Shown one piece after another: positions 38,441 through 51,984 of a DNA stretch of 64,000 nucleotides. The stretch is from Eleginops maclovinus. Taxonomy: Eukaryota > Chordata > Actinopteri > Perciformes > Eleginopidae. The stretch's first letter is position 1. Every line of letters begins with the position of its first letter. The position numbers and the translations under genes are program-made. The stretch is taken from positions 10,212,795 through 10,276,794 of the forward strand of contig NC_086354.1 in NCBI RefSeq assembly GCF_036324505.1, in the 5' to 3' direction. Under the pieces are notes generated by a model that was given only the letters and a program-made list of their open reading frames with translations, was not told the DNA's origin and ran no database searches.

Positions 38441-41400
38441 CTGCTTTTTGCCCCATTATTCCTGATAATCATATGACCTGTATTTGTCTCTGCAACAATC
38501 AAAAGATGTTATTCCGGTCATGAGTGATTATTGATGCGGGCCTCTAGCAGGAACTAAATGTCTACTCCAGAGTTCCTCAAATGGTTCTTGGGGTAAGTTA
38601 CTTCTTTTTAGGAGCATACGACTTTTAATGGAATGTCTGCCACACTGTCTTGGCAATGGTCCAATTCATTGCAGCAACAGCCACATCATCAAAAATATCT
38701 TGTCAATTTTGGGTCAGAATTGCAATGTTACAGTTTGTAAACACTCTTATCTGACTTACTTAGACCAAATATGCAGAGACAAACTTAAAATAAAACTGAA
38801 GTTTTGATTTCATATGGACTCAACATCATTGATTTTGTTCTATTGTTTAAAATGTATAACACTAAGACTGTGGATTGTGACAGAAATGTTTTGCCTTCTC
38901 AATCCGGTAATACTTTTTGAGCTGCAGTTCAACATTTTCCATCCTAGATTAAACTCGTGGGAGAGATTCCCCAATGACTTAGGGCATCAATGTTTTATAC
39001 TCACTGATGAAATATGACTGACCCAAGCCTGCTTCATTTGACAGCCAGACTCATTCACACAGATCTGCAGACTGAGATCGCAAGCATTTAATGTCTCTTT
39101 TAAACTAGCTGTGTAGAGAAAGTTGAGGAGGTTTTCAAACACTGCAGTAAACATGGAAGATTGTTCAAGCGGCAAACACTAGAGGAAGAATCATCAGAAA
39201 TGAACAGTCACGCTGTGCTTTTAAGCCTTCAAACTCTTTAATCCTCCCCTCAAATCATTCCACATCACTGGTAATATCATTACAGAAGAGTCTGAGCCAG
39301 GTGATTATCATACAGCCCTAAAGCTGAATTGCAGCAGTCCAGCCATAATGGGAGATCTGTGAGCTGCAGGTTGCAGCTTCTTGTGTTAGGGTTTTACCGT
39401 ATGCTGAGGGATTGTGTGGAGCACCCTTGAGAAAAGTGTTTAACCTTTAACTGCTTCCCTTAATGTCACCCTGTCCCTAATACAGGCCACAGCAAAACAA
39501 AGTGGGGAGGGTAGCTGTGGAGCTATGCTGCCCCCATATGCTGATACTGAGAACGACACTGCCTAAAATGTTTTGATTGGTCCTCATTATGATGCTTTGC
39601 TTAGTTAGAGGCACTACAAAAAACAAGGTAAAATCCCTGCAATTAAAGTGCTGCATAGTTTCAGTGGAATGTAATAACCTGGAGAAAGATAAAGGCACTC
39701 TTTCTTTCAAAATTATCCAAAGTATGTTTTCTTATTTGTATTTTTTCTTGTTGGAGGTCAATTATACCCTTTTACTGAAGCTCTATCCTCATGCCTGCCA
39801 GCTCCCCTTACTTTACAAACAATACTCATTGAACTAGTAAAAGTAAATGCTTGTTGTACAATTGTCTGCGCCTTTATTAAACTATGTCTCTTGAAGTAGA
39901 TGCAAGAGGTTAAATTTCTCACAACGTCAGGTCCCCTGTTTAAGGTGTTTAAATGGCAGCAGTAGAGCACAGACTGTAGAAGCTTGCTTGTGTGAAATCA
40001 CACATTCATAGCTTCTTTAGGCTGAAATTACAAGTATGATTAGTGTGAATTGGTTTTGTATAAACACATCTTTATTTATACACGATGTTATATGAAACTG
40101 TCATCCTTGAACCTGTCTTTTCACCCACGTTTTACATTCAATTGCTCTTGGCAGAGTTCAGGTGTTAATAGAAGTCAATGATAACAAGTGAGAACAGATC
40201 GTTTCTCAAATCAATCTTATTATAGGATATGTGCATACATGTGCAATATCACCAAGGTTAACTTTACGGCAGGGAGTTCTGCTCTGGACTGAACACCTAT
40301 TGCAGCTTCTAATGGCTGCACTATTAGTATCACAGCCCTTTCAACAGAGGGGGCTGAGGAATTTAAGCTTGGGTTCAAAATGATGTAAAGATGCCAGGCA
40401 TAGTGTCAGACCAAGATAGTTACAAAACCTGGCCAAACTTGTTTCTCAGAGGGCACAAGATTTCAAACAATTTGAGTATACTCTCTCTCTTTCTCTGCTT
40501 ATCGTATTCAAATAATAAAATTCATTATAAATTTTTTTTTTTTTTATTAAAACAATGTTTTACTGAGACGTAGATGCTTAGATTAATACCATTCTCGTGT
40601 CTCTACTGCATATTTAAAAAGCAACACAGATCTGCTACCGACACCTCAAAGATGACATCATATTTTGTCTGTTTAATTCATTATATGTACTCAAGCGCAT
40701 TTAAACAAGGATGCAATTATTAGCTTGGGAATTGTGAAAACACTATATATTTATTGACTATGAATCTTTGAAGTGAGATAACTGTATGAAACTATTCTGA
40801 ACGGAAAAGTGATTTTCTATAGAGCAACTGATGTATTTGTTGAACCTTAGTCAGACGTGGCTAATGCTACACTATGATGGGCCAGTCTCTTTCCCGGGGT
40901 GACAAATACTTTATTTAAATGACTAGAAGCGGGCAATCCTGGGTATCGGCATCTTCCATGACTTTGACAGGTTGCAACAAAATCATTCATTAAATATGGA
41001 TAAACATAACTTTATCACTAAAAAGAGCTCAACACTAATGAATATACAAATAGTCGAAGGATGATGATAAAATAAACCCCAACATGCACCAGCATCACAA
41101 CCGAATCAAGTTGAGGTGTAATGCTATGTAGACAGACCAACAACTATATTAGTTGGTGCAGCAAGATAGACATATCTTAAGGAACAGCAGGGTCTAGTGT
41201 GGCAGGGTTAAGTCAGCAGTATACAAGAGTGTGTTGGACAAGAAAGCAAAGGATGTAAACATTTACAAGCTGTCTTGTTATTTTCTATTCGATCTGACAT
41301 GTGCAAAAAAAGATGATAGAATGAGAGAAATTCGAGAATTTAACACATTCATGAAGATGACAACCAGACATGGAAGGCTACTGTGACACAACACTGATGT

Positions 41401-41721
41401 TTTTGATGACATGATGTTAAAATAGTCTGTTTCTGCTTGTTTGGCTGACAGCGTGTCTGTAATCTTTGGTAAACAAAAGTAGGAGTGTTTCATTCAGAGT
41501 CAATGTAAAGTCATGTAAGCCCCAAATACCTTCAATACAGTGTAAAGGCCTAGGTTAAACAACTATCCACTAAAGTGTGTGTTCAATGTTTGATCAATAT
41601 GTGGGTTCAATGCAGAAGGTTCTGAGCTTCTTACCTGAAGATAGATCTATGTACTATCCATATACCTTCTGAGATATGACATGTCAAAACCAAATGTATT
41701 TATTCAAAAGCATGTGCATTA

Positions 41722-41857
<136 letters not shown>

Positions 41858-43596
41858 ATATCAAGCAGCAAGGAGCACCAGGTCTGAGAAGTAAAGTCAA
41901 GGTGGCGAACCTGTCTTTTAATGACCAATAGGTTGTGATGTTAAGTAAGCTTGTATCGAAGTCAATGAGAAAATGACAGTACTTCTCATTTGATTTATTA
42001 CCCCAGTAAACTTTTTCCTAATGGGTTGGCTGTATGTTTATAATTACTAGTTGTATGTCTTCTTCAGTAAATGATGGTTTCATTACATTAAAGGGTGAAA
42101 ATGAAATTATGAGACAGTGTTTTCCTCTTTGGACTTTAACCCTTTTCATTTTAACATATTTTTTGCTTCAATATGTCTTGTTAAGTGTTCAGTTGTACTT
42201 TCCCCGACCAGTTGTTTCACTTCTTGTTCCAAATACCAAGAAAATACAGCCAAAAACATAGACAGTGACAGTGAAATGCCAAACTTAGGTCTACAAAATT
42301 GAAGTACACAAACCTTTATCGTCAATGGTTGTCCTACTATGTGTATAGTCAACATGGCTCAAAGATTATGTTTACAATAATGACACTTGTCAACACCCGC
42401 CAACGTTGTGGTAAGATTAAAGTCATGCCATAATTACCACAGCCAACAGAGGGCTTTGCCACATTAACATTTGGCGGATTCCACTGATTTTGTCTCTCTT
42501 CTTTGAAAGACAGGCTGGGAGGAGTCCATCTCAGATGAACCTTTGAGAGCCTGTGTGTCTCCATTTGAAGCACAGGGCCAAGTGATCACAGCTGCCTCTG
42601 CCTTATTTCAGTGATGATGTTCTTTTGCTTTGCCTGCATAATTCCAAGGATGTAATCTTGTTAGACCAGAACATGCTACATAGCCTTCTAAGACACCCAT
42701 TGTGTAATGCCTCAATCCTTTACATATCAGCTTTGATTTCCCACCAGCAATTCAGAAGGGTATATTAATGAACGGGCAAATCATAGGGCAGAGTGCAGCC
42801 TCGAGATGCAAAAGCTCACGGTTAGCCTTCCAGCACATGGTGGTAATTGAAGGTGAAGCAGATTAGCATGTATACACCTGTATCATTATAATCATGGCAG
42901 CTGGATATTGATAATGGCAGATGTTTCGGGCAAGTAGTTCCTCTTCTACCAATGCTATGCTAACAACACCAAGCTACTGTATATCTCTGATTGGATGCCA
43001 AGACACCCCACAAAGCTTAACCTGGACAAGACTGGGCTTGTGTTCTTTCAGTTGAAAGGATGTCCACCCTCTGCTCTCCAGGGAACCATCATGCTTCTCT
43101 GCCTCTGGGCAACTGGCAGCTAGGTCACTTCAAAGGCCCTGTATTTAAATCAGCTCATCTCAGCCGAAGTTCTCTGTTCAGGATCCACAGTGGAGGGATG
43201 AGCAGTGCACTGAAATCAGTACAGCAGATTTCTTTTTTTAACATTACAGGCTGAGATGAGACTCACCCAACATATAGACACCCTACGCCAGCTTCCAACC
43301 ACTACTTTTATTTGCAATACTCAAATGTTATCATCTGTTTAAAGCAAAGCAGCAGATTCTCAAAACATATTAAAAATCCACTGTTGTTAAAAATTGTACC
43401 TCTTACCTCTGTATGGTGTTTGTATTCTGAATCTAATTCCTGTTATCTGGCATTTATCATCTTTCTAAGTGTAATATTACTGAACATCACACAAACACAT
43501 ACACATCATTTTAAGGTAATTGCTAAGCTTTTTAGGCAGTGATATTTGGAAGCCTCAAGCACCTAAAGAGGCATGCTGCTATAGATGTAGGAGTAC

Positions 43597-43631
43597 ACCC
43601 CCCCACCCCCCCTCGCCCCCACCCCCCCACA
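43597..43631. repeat. C-rich tract with four long C runs (G-quadruplex on the minus strand)
   Basis: Four runs of five to seven or more Cs are separated by one to three bases (A, TCG, A). The minus strand therefore carries four closely spaced G runs, a textbook G-quadruplex pattern, with a possible i-motif on the plus strand. Confidence 0.85.
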
Positions 43632-45699
43632 CAGTTCATTATCCACCAATGTAATGGCTAGGTATAGGAACACATAATGGGATTATCGGCATGGTGGAAG
43701 CCAAACCACTCTCCTTTTTTTGTCATGGTTGTAATTATTCAAATGTCAAGGCATATGCTGTTGTATTAATATGTATGTGTTTAACATGTAATTTGGCATT
43801 TATAGTCCTGTCTGTCAGTATTAGAGGCAGCTTAAAAAACAGAGTTCTGATTACAGAATCAGGCCTCACTCCTCCCCCGATATTTGTTCTCACGTTAAGT
43901 CTCTTCATCTCTCAGTTTGTTTACTGACAGATATGTGGGAGGACAAGTGCTGTACAAAAAAACAGGGATGCAGCCTGCAATGGATCACCGCAAAAGAGAT
44001 TGAACACACAGGAATCAAAAACCCACCAATGTTACATAAATTTTAATCGTTACATATTATTCAGTAAGCTCTTGACTTTTCCTACAATATCTAAAGTAAA
44101 TGTCACTTTTAATTTGGGTTAGAAACGGGTTTGGTATGTCTGTATTTCAGTAAATATGTAGGTTAATTTACGTAGCCTTTGTAACTTGAGAATGTACTTA
44201 CTTAACTCCCAAACCATGATTGAACTATGTTTGCCAAGTTTTCAAAATGTTGTCCTGTGGGTGTTATGGAGTAAACAAACATTATATGAGTTGTAGTACT
44301 TGATGGAGAAATCATACATTCATTTTTAATTACTGCCTGTTTTGGTTTACCCTTAATTCTTGGTACATCAACACATTCTTATAACTATATAGGGAAAACA
44401 TTTTGTGATTACATAAGTCTATGGCAGAATAATGACTGTAACTATGGAAACAAGCAATGGGAATGTGTCTTTCAGTTGCGTGAAAATAAAGCTGAGATAT
44501 GTAACATGACCTGTCTTTTCAGTAAGAGGGGGACTGAAAAACTCTTCTGATGCACATGAGCTGACCACATAACCATAAATCACACAAGTTTCCTACAGAG
44601 CTTTATGATGAGGGACAACATACCCTGAATAGAAGCAGAATTACATTTGTCATAAAAAATACATCTATGCATGCATACAAATTAACTTGATAATACACAT
44701 CTGCACCAATATATGTATTTCATTACATTTCACACATTTTTACATATGGAACTATTTATACATTTAAAAACAAATGCCATAAAACAGTAACATTTACAGC
44801 ACTTAAAAGAGAGAAACAAACAAATAAAACCAACCCCAGAAATTTCAGGTACCTCATTTTTAATAGAATCCTGATCGTTTGTTTACCAGGGCCAAGGTCT
44901 ATGATTGCACACTAATAGTGAACGGGCTCCCATATCCTCACTCATAATGGAAAATAAGTGGTAGAGAATGCAGAATCAATTCCAAAAAGTAAAGACTTGA
45001 TTAAAGTTTGTTCTGGGAATCTGATTGTGCTGAGATGCTTTTATATGAACAGCGCAGGCAAAACATTTATCTGCAAGCAGAAATTAAAGTGGACCCAAAA
45101 CTAAAGGGTGTCTTGTTTATTTTGCTGAGTTTTTTAAATAGCACAGCTCTAAAGTTAGTTGCCCAATGACTCAGAAATCACACATTTGATTCAAAGAGAG
45201 CAGTATCACAGAAGTACTTCAGAATACTCAGCAGCTTTTTAGATTCAATCAAAGTTTTGTGTTCATTTAGAGCAATGTTAGATGGAAAAAACTGTACAAA
45301 GCTTGTGATTAACTAATTTTTTTACAATGTATAAGGGACTGATGGTATTTAATGAAAAGAATATCCCCTAATACCAGTTTGTTATAACATATACATAACT
45401 GGACATATAACACAATATTGTTGAAATGCCTTAATGTTTAATTGGCTCTTGGTACTGTATCTTCCTAGGTGGTAATAGATAAAATATATACCTTTGCTTA
45501 TTACATCTCTAAAACAGATGGAGCATCCTTATTTATTTTCGGAGTCCTGTTTGTGTCCATCTGCATGAAATTTGTGAGTGGAATACTTGCTGGGCACAAA
45601 TATATCAAGGTCTTTAGCTGCTAAATGCTTCACTATGTTCACCAGCTTGTCTGTCGTTTGCTGCTGAGCAAGTTTCGGCCTATCAGCCGTAGACAGCTG

Positions 45700-46250
45700 T
45701 CTTTATAAGAACTGAGGTTGGTGAAATGAAGCTCAGCGTAAATTCAAGCAGGGAGACTGGCAGTACACTCACTCACTCCGCAGCTGCATATAATCAGCTC
45801 ACCATAGGCGTTATCTTCTAACCAATTACATTTCAATAACATCACCAGCACCCAATCTTCGTGCTGCAGTCAAACTTTAAAATTGATCTTCTGCAGTCAG
45901 CTGTCATTTTAGGTGTTTATGCTGCGGCCTGCCTCCAACGCATCTACTTCCTGTCATCATATCCAGTGCCCAGGAGAGCTAATCTAAAGACCGCACCGCA
46001 TCACACCTGCTATTCATCCAACTTCCTCATCAAATCCAGATCTTCATCCCATCGCCTCAACAAATCCAGATCTCCAACATCACCACCAGTGTTTAGACCC
46101 CAGTGGGGGGTTTTCATATTATACTCATGGCTGCATTTCCCCCTTAAGATATACGATATCAGGATTGGGGTCTAATCTACAAAGACTATTAATACTTATA
46201 TCATGGTGCATATGTCAATAAATGTTCTTTAAGCAAAAAATAAAGTCTCT
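45700..46250 (+). other. Unassigned repeat-like segment with terminal AATAAA
   Basis: A TATA-like CTTTATAAGA at about 45701, a 13-bp direct repeat CAAATCCAGATCT at 46031 and 46061, and AATAAA at 46217 and again near 46238 give the look of a small retroelement or LTR-like unit. No matching second copy exists in the window. The reading frame at 45861-46175 has no recognised domain. Confidence 0.2.
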
Positions 46251-47271
46251 CCTGATTTAAACTGAACCAGTACAGATTTCAGCCATTAGGTTTTCGTCAA
46301 CATTTCCCAGAATTGATCCAGCAAACATGTAGCATTTGGTTACAAAGAATTCCGCAAACAACATTCAAACGTTGTACGCACTTGCAAGTCTTTGTGAGAA
46401 ACTCATCAAGTCGGCACATTGTTCAATTTGCAAATAAATAATGAATTCTCTATTATGACAATGTTTTGACCTGTAAGATGTTTTGCCGGGAAATGAAAAA
46501 GAATAGAAGTGGCATTTCTTGTAGAGAATGCAATCAGTTAAATCTTCACAAAGTGTTGGTCAGAGAACAGCAGGGAAATAATGTTATTACCACAAAATAG
46601 CAATCAAATCACTCTGATAGCTAGAAAAACACCAGGGCATCCAGAAAATGTTCATACTGGATCTTTAAAATATTAAGGTGAATACTCATGGTGCGTTAAA
46701 GATAAAATGAACTGATTGCTACAGTGCACCTTAAGCATTGACTGTTCATTAACCTCAAGATTTCTAAATGGCTTTTACAACCTACATTCAGCATTTGTTT
46801 CTCTCACATCTGTGCCAGCTTTATTTCTGCCAGTTAATTCAGACTAGATACCATTTCAGCGTAGACAGTTCCTCAAGATGACAGCACTTGCAAAGTGCCT
46901 CAAGGTAAAGTGTTGCATATTGTAGATCGCAGTCCTATAAAAGTTTGAATGAACATCTGAAGGGATGAGTCATGTTCCTGTCAAACTGTTCCTCATCTTG
47001 AGGATGTTTCTTTCTTTTTTTTAATACAAGGACGTTTTTGCACTGACAACTTCCAGCAGTGATCACCATTACAGACAAAAAGACAGTATTCTGAAACAGC
47101 AGCTATAAAAATCAACATAATAGCAGAGTTTCATTCTTTCTTCACATCCATATTGACCGAGACCAATTTGCAGCAGACAGTGTGTGAACCCTGAAGAGAA
47201 CCTACTCTGTAATCAGCATCTCATCAGCACAATCAACCTTCATCACTCGGTGACCTTCATGGTGTTCCTCA

Positions 47272-47294
47272 GGAGGAGGAGGAGGAGGAGGGGC
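47272..47294. repeat. (AGG)n short tandem repeat
   Basis: About seven AGG triplets followed by GGGCGGAG. Short and purine-rich. Confidence 0.85.
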
Positions 47295-48517
47295 GGAGAG
47301 CAAATCACAGCATAGTCTGTCACAACTTGGTCCTCAATTTAAAAAAAGGTAAATTCAAAACCTGATTCGACATATTTTTGATAATGTTTCTGTAACATTG
47401 TCTTATAATTCCTTTTATCTACGCTAAGCTTATCTTTTAAAGAAGATGACGAATTTAAGTATTGACTGGCGTGAACTTAAGAAATCCAAATACCTTGCAT
47501 TGTTTCATTCAAAGTGTTAATTTGAAAGTTTGATTAATTCGTTGGCGGCCCACTACCGACTTGTAACTTTTGCATTTAAATAAATGAATACAAATAAAAC
47601 CAACAGGCCTGCGGACGTGTGCAATCAAAAGACATCCCCTTACAGATTTCCTGCTGTGTCACACTGGCGGTGTCATTTATACTCGAGACTGCGCACTCAA
47701 GACGGTCAATAAACAAAAAAAAATGTAACAAATACGGTATTATTATAACTTGTAGTAATTCAGTTCATTAAAGTAAAAAAAAAAAGAATATGCAATTGGC
47801 TTACCAAAACATAAATAATATGCCTAAATGGCTCTTATAAAACAGCAGTGATGCTAATAAAAAAATAAGACAGAAAATACAGTATATAAATATAAAGGAT
47901 TATGTAAACAGAAGTGCAAGACGTAGCCGCACTAATTAATATTTTTATATGTTTCCCTCTGCACAGGCGGAGAGCAGACATGGAGCAGATACTGAGAAAA
48001 GGCGTGATAAATCTCACTTCCTCCTGATTTGTTGGTCTATAAATATAAGATTATATTGCCAGGTTGTTGCTCATGAAAAACGGTCCAATATCAAATTTTG
48101 TGGGAATCAGGCATCTGTACTGATTCATTACCTCGCCATTTGGTGAACTAATCTGGTTGAATCTTATTTTAATACCATCTGGATACGAGAGGTATTTTAA
48201 TGGAAGATGTAAAAGAGGTTTATAAATGTGCATATTGAATTTTATTCAGATGTAACACTTGTGTGATTTTCACCAAGTGGGAGATATCTTGGCTGTTACA
48301 TTTTCCCTATTTTTGGCTGCTGGCATTAACAGTTTTTCCTCCTTGGCTGATCATAATAACTCTCTAAACGGTATAGCATGAGCCAAGCATAACAGAAATG
48401 GAGTTTGGACTGAGCTCATTGAATGAGCATTCAAACAAACATCAGGGAATAGTTCACTTCTAACAGTGAGATAGAACAAAATAACTTTTCAGCATTAGAA
48501 TCTTACCCGATGTGTTG

Positions 48518-48534
48518 CGGTTAGGGTTAGGGTC
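48518..48534 (+). repeat. Short telomere-like TTAGGG repeat
   Basis: GGTTAGGGTTAGGGTC, about two and a half units. Interstitial telomeric repeats this short are common in vertebrates and carry no evidence of a fusion point. Confidence 0.6.
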
Positions 48535-51500
48535 GGAGATCAGTCTGCCAGCTCTGTCAATCAAACCCAAACATTGAAACGCTCCATTTCAAAGGCAGAA
48601 CTGTTTCTAAAAAAGGAACACGATCTTATATCTTTTTTTTATACATTACTCACATCTTACACAAAAAAATATATGTCATCCATATTGCAAAGTTAAATTC
48701 ACTTGGCAGTTCCTATTTAAAAAGCTTTCACTTTGGCAAAGATATCAATCAAAGTGAGAAAAGGCTAGTAATCCTACATCTTACCCTTGTTATGTCAATG
48801 TAAATTTGGACTGTATAACCATAACCCTTGGCCTTTCAAGATCACATCATCTGCCCCATGTATTCTCTGAGGAGGAGCTGGTCATGCTGGGCAGTGAGTT
48901 GTATTTCTGGCTCAGTGTTAAGGTTACACAATAAAAGCCCCAGTGATATGCACATATATGAAGTCAACATACAGGAGCAAAGGCCAGCTCCACTGGCGCT
49001 ATACAGCAATATAAGTGAATTGAAATTGTTTCTTGCCCAGAGCAAAGTTTGGTTTAGTGTATATTTTAGAGCAAGGGTGTATCTTCTGGGACAGACACTA
49101 TGAGCAAGAGATTGTTCAGTAAAGAAAATGCCCGCGGCCATTGGCACAGTGCTCATTCAAGAGACATAAAAGTAAAACGAGATGAGAAAGAGAGAAAAAG
49201 TGGTACTGAAACAGAAGGAGATGTGTATGTGCTGTCAGGTTCTCATGATTGTGTGTTTGTAGGTGTGTTGGGTGTTTGTCCACCCTTAGGTGCCTTGAGG
49301 GAAACAGCAGAGCAAATATAGAGCCTATCGGCAATTCACAGTTCACTGCTTCCACTCCTACCAAGCACGACACCAGCATGCAACAGTAAAACAAACGTTT
49401 CCATAATATTAAATAGCTCAAGCTGTTTTCTAAACCTCCTTTTAAACAGTTGGGTTCAGTTATTGACCACAGGTGATAGTGATAATCAGAGTGCATGTAA
49501 CTCAAACAAGAATGCTTTTTAAGAGATTCTGTGTGATCCTGCAAATGTCCTTAATCATTGAACACAGGGTTATAGAAAGGAATGAGTCCTAAAACCGGGG
49601 AAAACTGTTAGCATTTCAGCACTTCTGGCTCCTTCGTCAAAGGTTGACAGGTTTTTGAAGCCTAAAATAAGTCTTATGTTTAACTGAAGAGATTTTAACA
49701 TTTTGTCCTACGACAACAAATAAGTCCATAAATCACCCAACAATGATTGCGAACAAGTGGCTAAATGAGACGACAAATTGTATATTGCCCATTTATAGCT
49801 TTTTATATCTGGCGTTTGCATTGACGCATCAACATTCATAACATTGACATTTATATGTGGAGGTTGTCTCAAGAACAAACCCTGTAAAAACTATAAGAGT
49901 TGTACACTTGTTTTCTGTAAACATTCAAAAACCCATGGCAAAATACTGTATAATTGAAGGGAACATTTTTCAATGTGAACCTACAAAAACATGTTATTCC
50001 TGCAACACTGTTATGCCAAGATCGCAATAGTCAAAACAAATTGGCCCACTGTTCCAAAGACCAATTCTCAAAAAAGCACACACTCTCCCTTCAGCAAACA
50101 GAAGCAAAAAAAAAAACACAACTAATGCAGTGTAATCAGAGTGCCACCTGTTGATGTGTGTTTGTGGTTTAAATGGGTTCTGAGTGCCTTAGAAATGAAT
50201 ACAATTCTGGATTAATGCATGACATAATAAAATATATTTTGTTCCTGCTGTTGTTTCTACAACTTAATGTTAGCAGCTGATAGAATATTGTAAGACATTT
50301 TATTAACGCTAAATGTCTTTTAAAAAGACGCTGTGAATGAAAGCCACTACTAAGATTATACCTCTCAATCAGCGCTTTGTTCCCACCTGAGATTTATTTT
50401 GCCATGGTGATGCTTAGTGCTAAGCGACTCCTGGCTCAGAGTAAGAGACTTTTGGCTTTAATCGCCGTATGTGGAGCAGCTCCAGGAATCCTCTCTGAAA
50501 TCATCACTACAGGCAGAGTCTCTGCTGAGCAGTTTAAAACAGAGCCTCACTATATCACAGACATTACATAGGAATTCAACTTTATGGTGAATTGCCTCTT
50601 AAACCGACAGGATAAACTGCGCTAAGCCTGCGTGAGTATCATGAAGCTTGTAGGTTAAATACTATACATTATCTTTTTATTGCTGTAGTTCTTAACTTTT
50701 GCTCTTCATGAGCTTATAAACTAGTGTTGGAACATGTGTCTGAGATTGTACCACTTGAAAAAATGAAAAAAGAGATTTACACGGTACAATTAATGTGTCA
50801 GTTAAAATGAGTCACACACTGGTTTTTGGGGGGGTTTTTTTCCCCAGGAAAGAAGTTTAATTGTTGTCGTAGTGAACATGGTGAGTTTGAAGCTGCTGTA
50901 GTGATGACCACAGCGTTGAGATGGCTGTTTGACACATGAGAACAAACAACAATGAGCACAACCATGTTTGGGTCACGTGTTGGACAAATTACACAGAGAG
51001 TCAAGAAGAAAACTGACTGAACTGGCTGACTTCTGTTCATCACAATCACATAGCATCATTAGTAGCTTACATGGTTAACAGGAAACTCACCTCAGTTTGG
51101 GAAACAACATCCATTACAAATCAATACTTGAACAGAGTTAAAGATGTGAAAAACAAGAGAGGAGAATAAGGTTTTTGTGCCAAATAAACACTGCGCTAAC
51201 ATCGAAGGCTCAAATGTGTTTCTGTCCAATGAAAATCAACGAATCTCTAAATATTAAACGGAGTGTAAACTACATAAATAATTTAAACCTCATTGGATAA
51301 GCTGAGAAGAACATCACTGCAAAGCTGATGACATGGTGTTTTATTCGTCCTTGAAAAACCTTTAGAAAAAAACCTTTAACAGGTTGTTTGGTACCGAAGC
51401 AATAACATGTATGTAGTCTCAAACCGAGTGGGGGTTCCTTGCAATTCTGTGGCAGTGAAAATAGCAAAAATATTCTTGGAAGAGTTTTCAAGAAGCAGGC

Positions 51501-51962
51501 ATACACAGTTGGCTGAACTACATCAACGTTTCAATTTCAGTGAAACTATCAGCACACACCACAATCAATATGGAGGGTGTGTTTTGGAGCCAAGTCAAAC
51601 TCTACATTTCAGGAGGAAATCTACATTTTAGACTTCTAAATATCCCAAAACATTCAACAAAATGCCATCATCAGCCAAACTTTGATCCTGCGACTTCAAA
51701 TCTCCCCCTAGCACAGAAAAACTAAATGCAGCAACATGTTGGGTTGCCATAATATTAAATATTAACAGCAATATTTAGGTTAGGAAATTAGGTTATAATA
51801 ATGCATAAAACCAGCCTTGTAACATTGCATTTGCTACACACACACACAATGCCATATATGTAACACAGAACAAGTCAAACCATGTTGTGTTGAATATATG
51901 AAATAAATCCTTAGTGTGATGCCTGAAATGTCTTATTCCCATCTGAATTTTTCTTCCCACCA

Positions 51963-51984
51963 CCCCCCCCCCCCCCCCCCCCCC
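51963..51984. repeat. Poly(C) homopolymer, 22 bp
   Basis: An uninterrupted run of 22 C residues, then ACACCC. Homopolymer C runs this long are rare in vertebrate DNA and error-prone in sequencing, so the exact length is uncertain. Confidence 0.95.

Noticed and set aside
45861..46175. 104-codon plus-strand frame
   Set aside because: No domain recognised; it spans the CAAATCCAGATCT direct repeat and is more likely repeat-derived.
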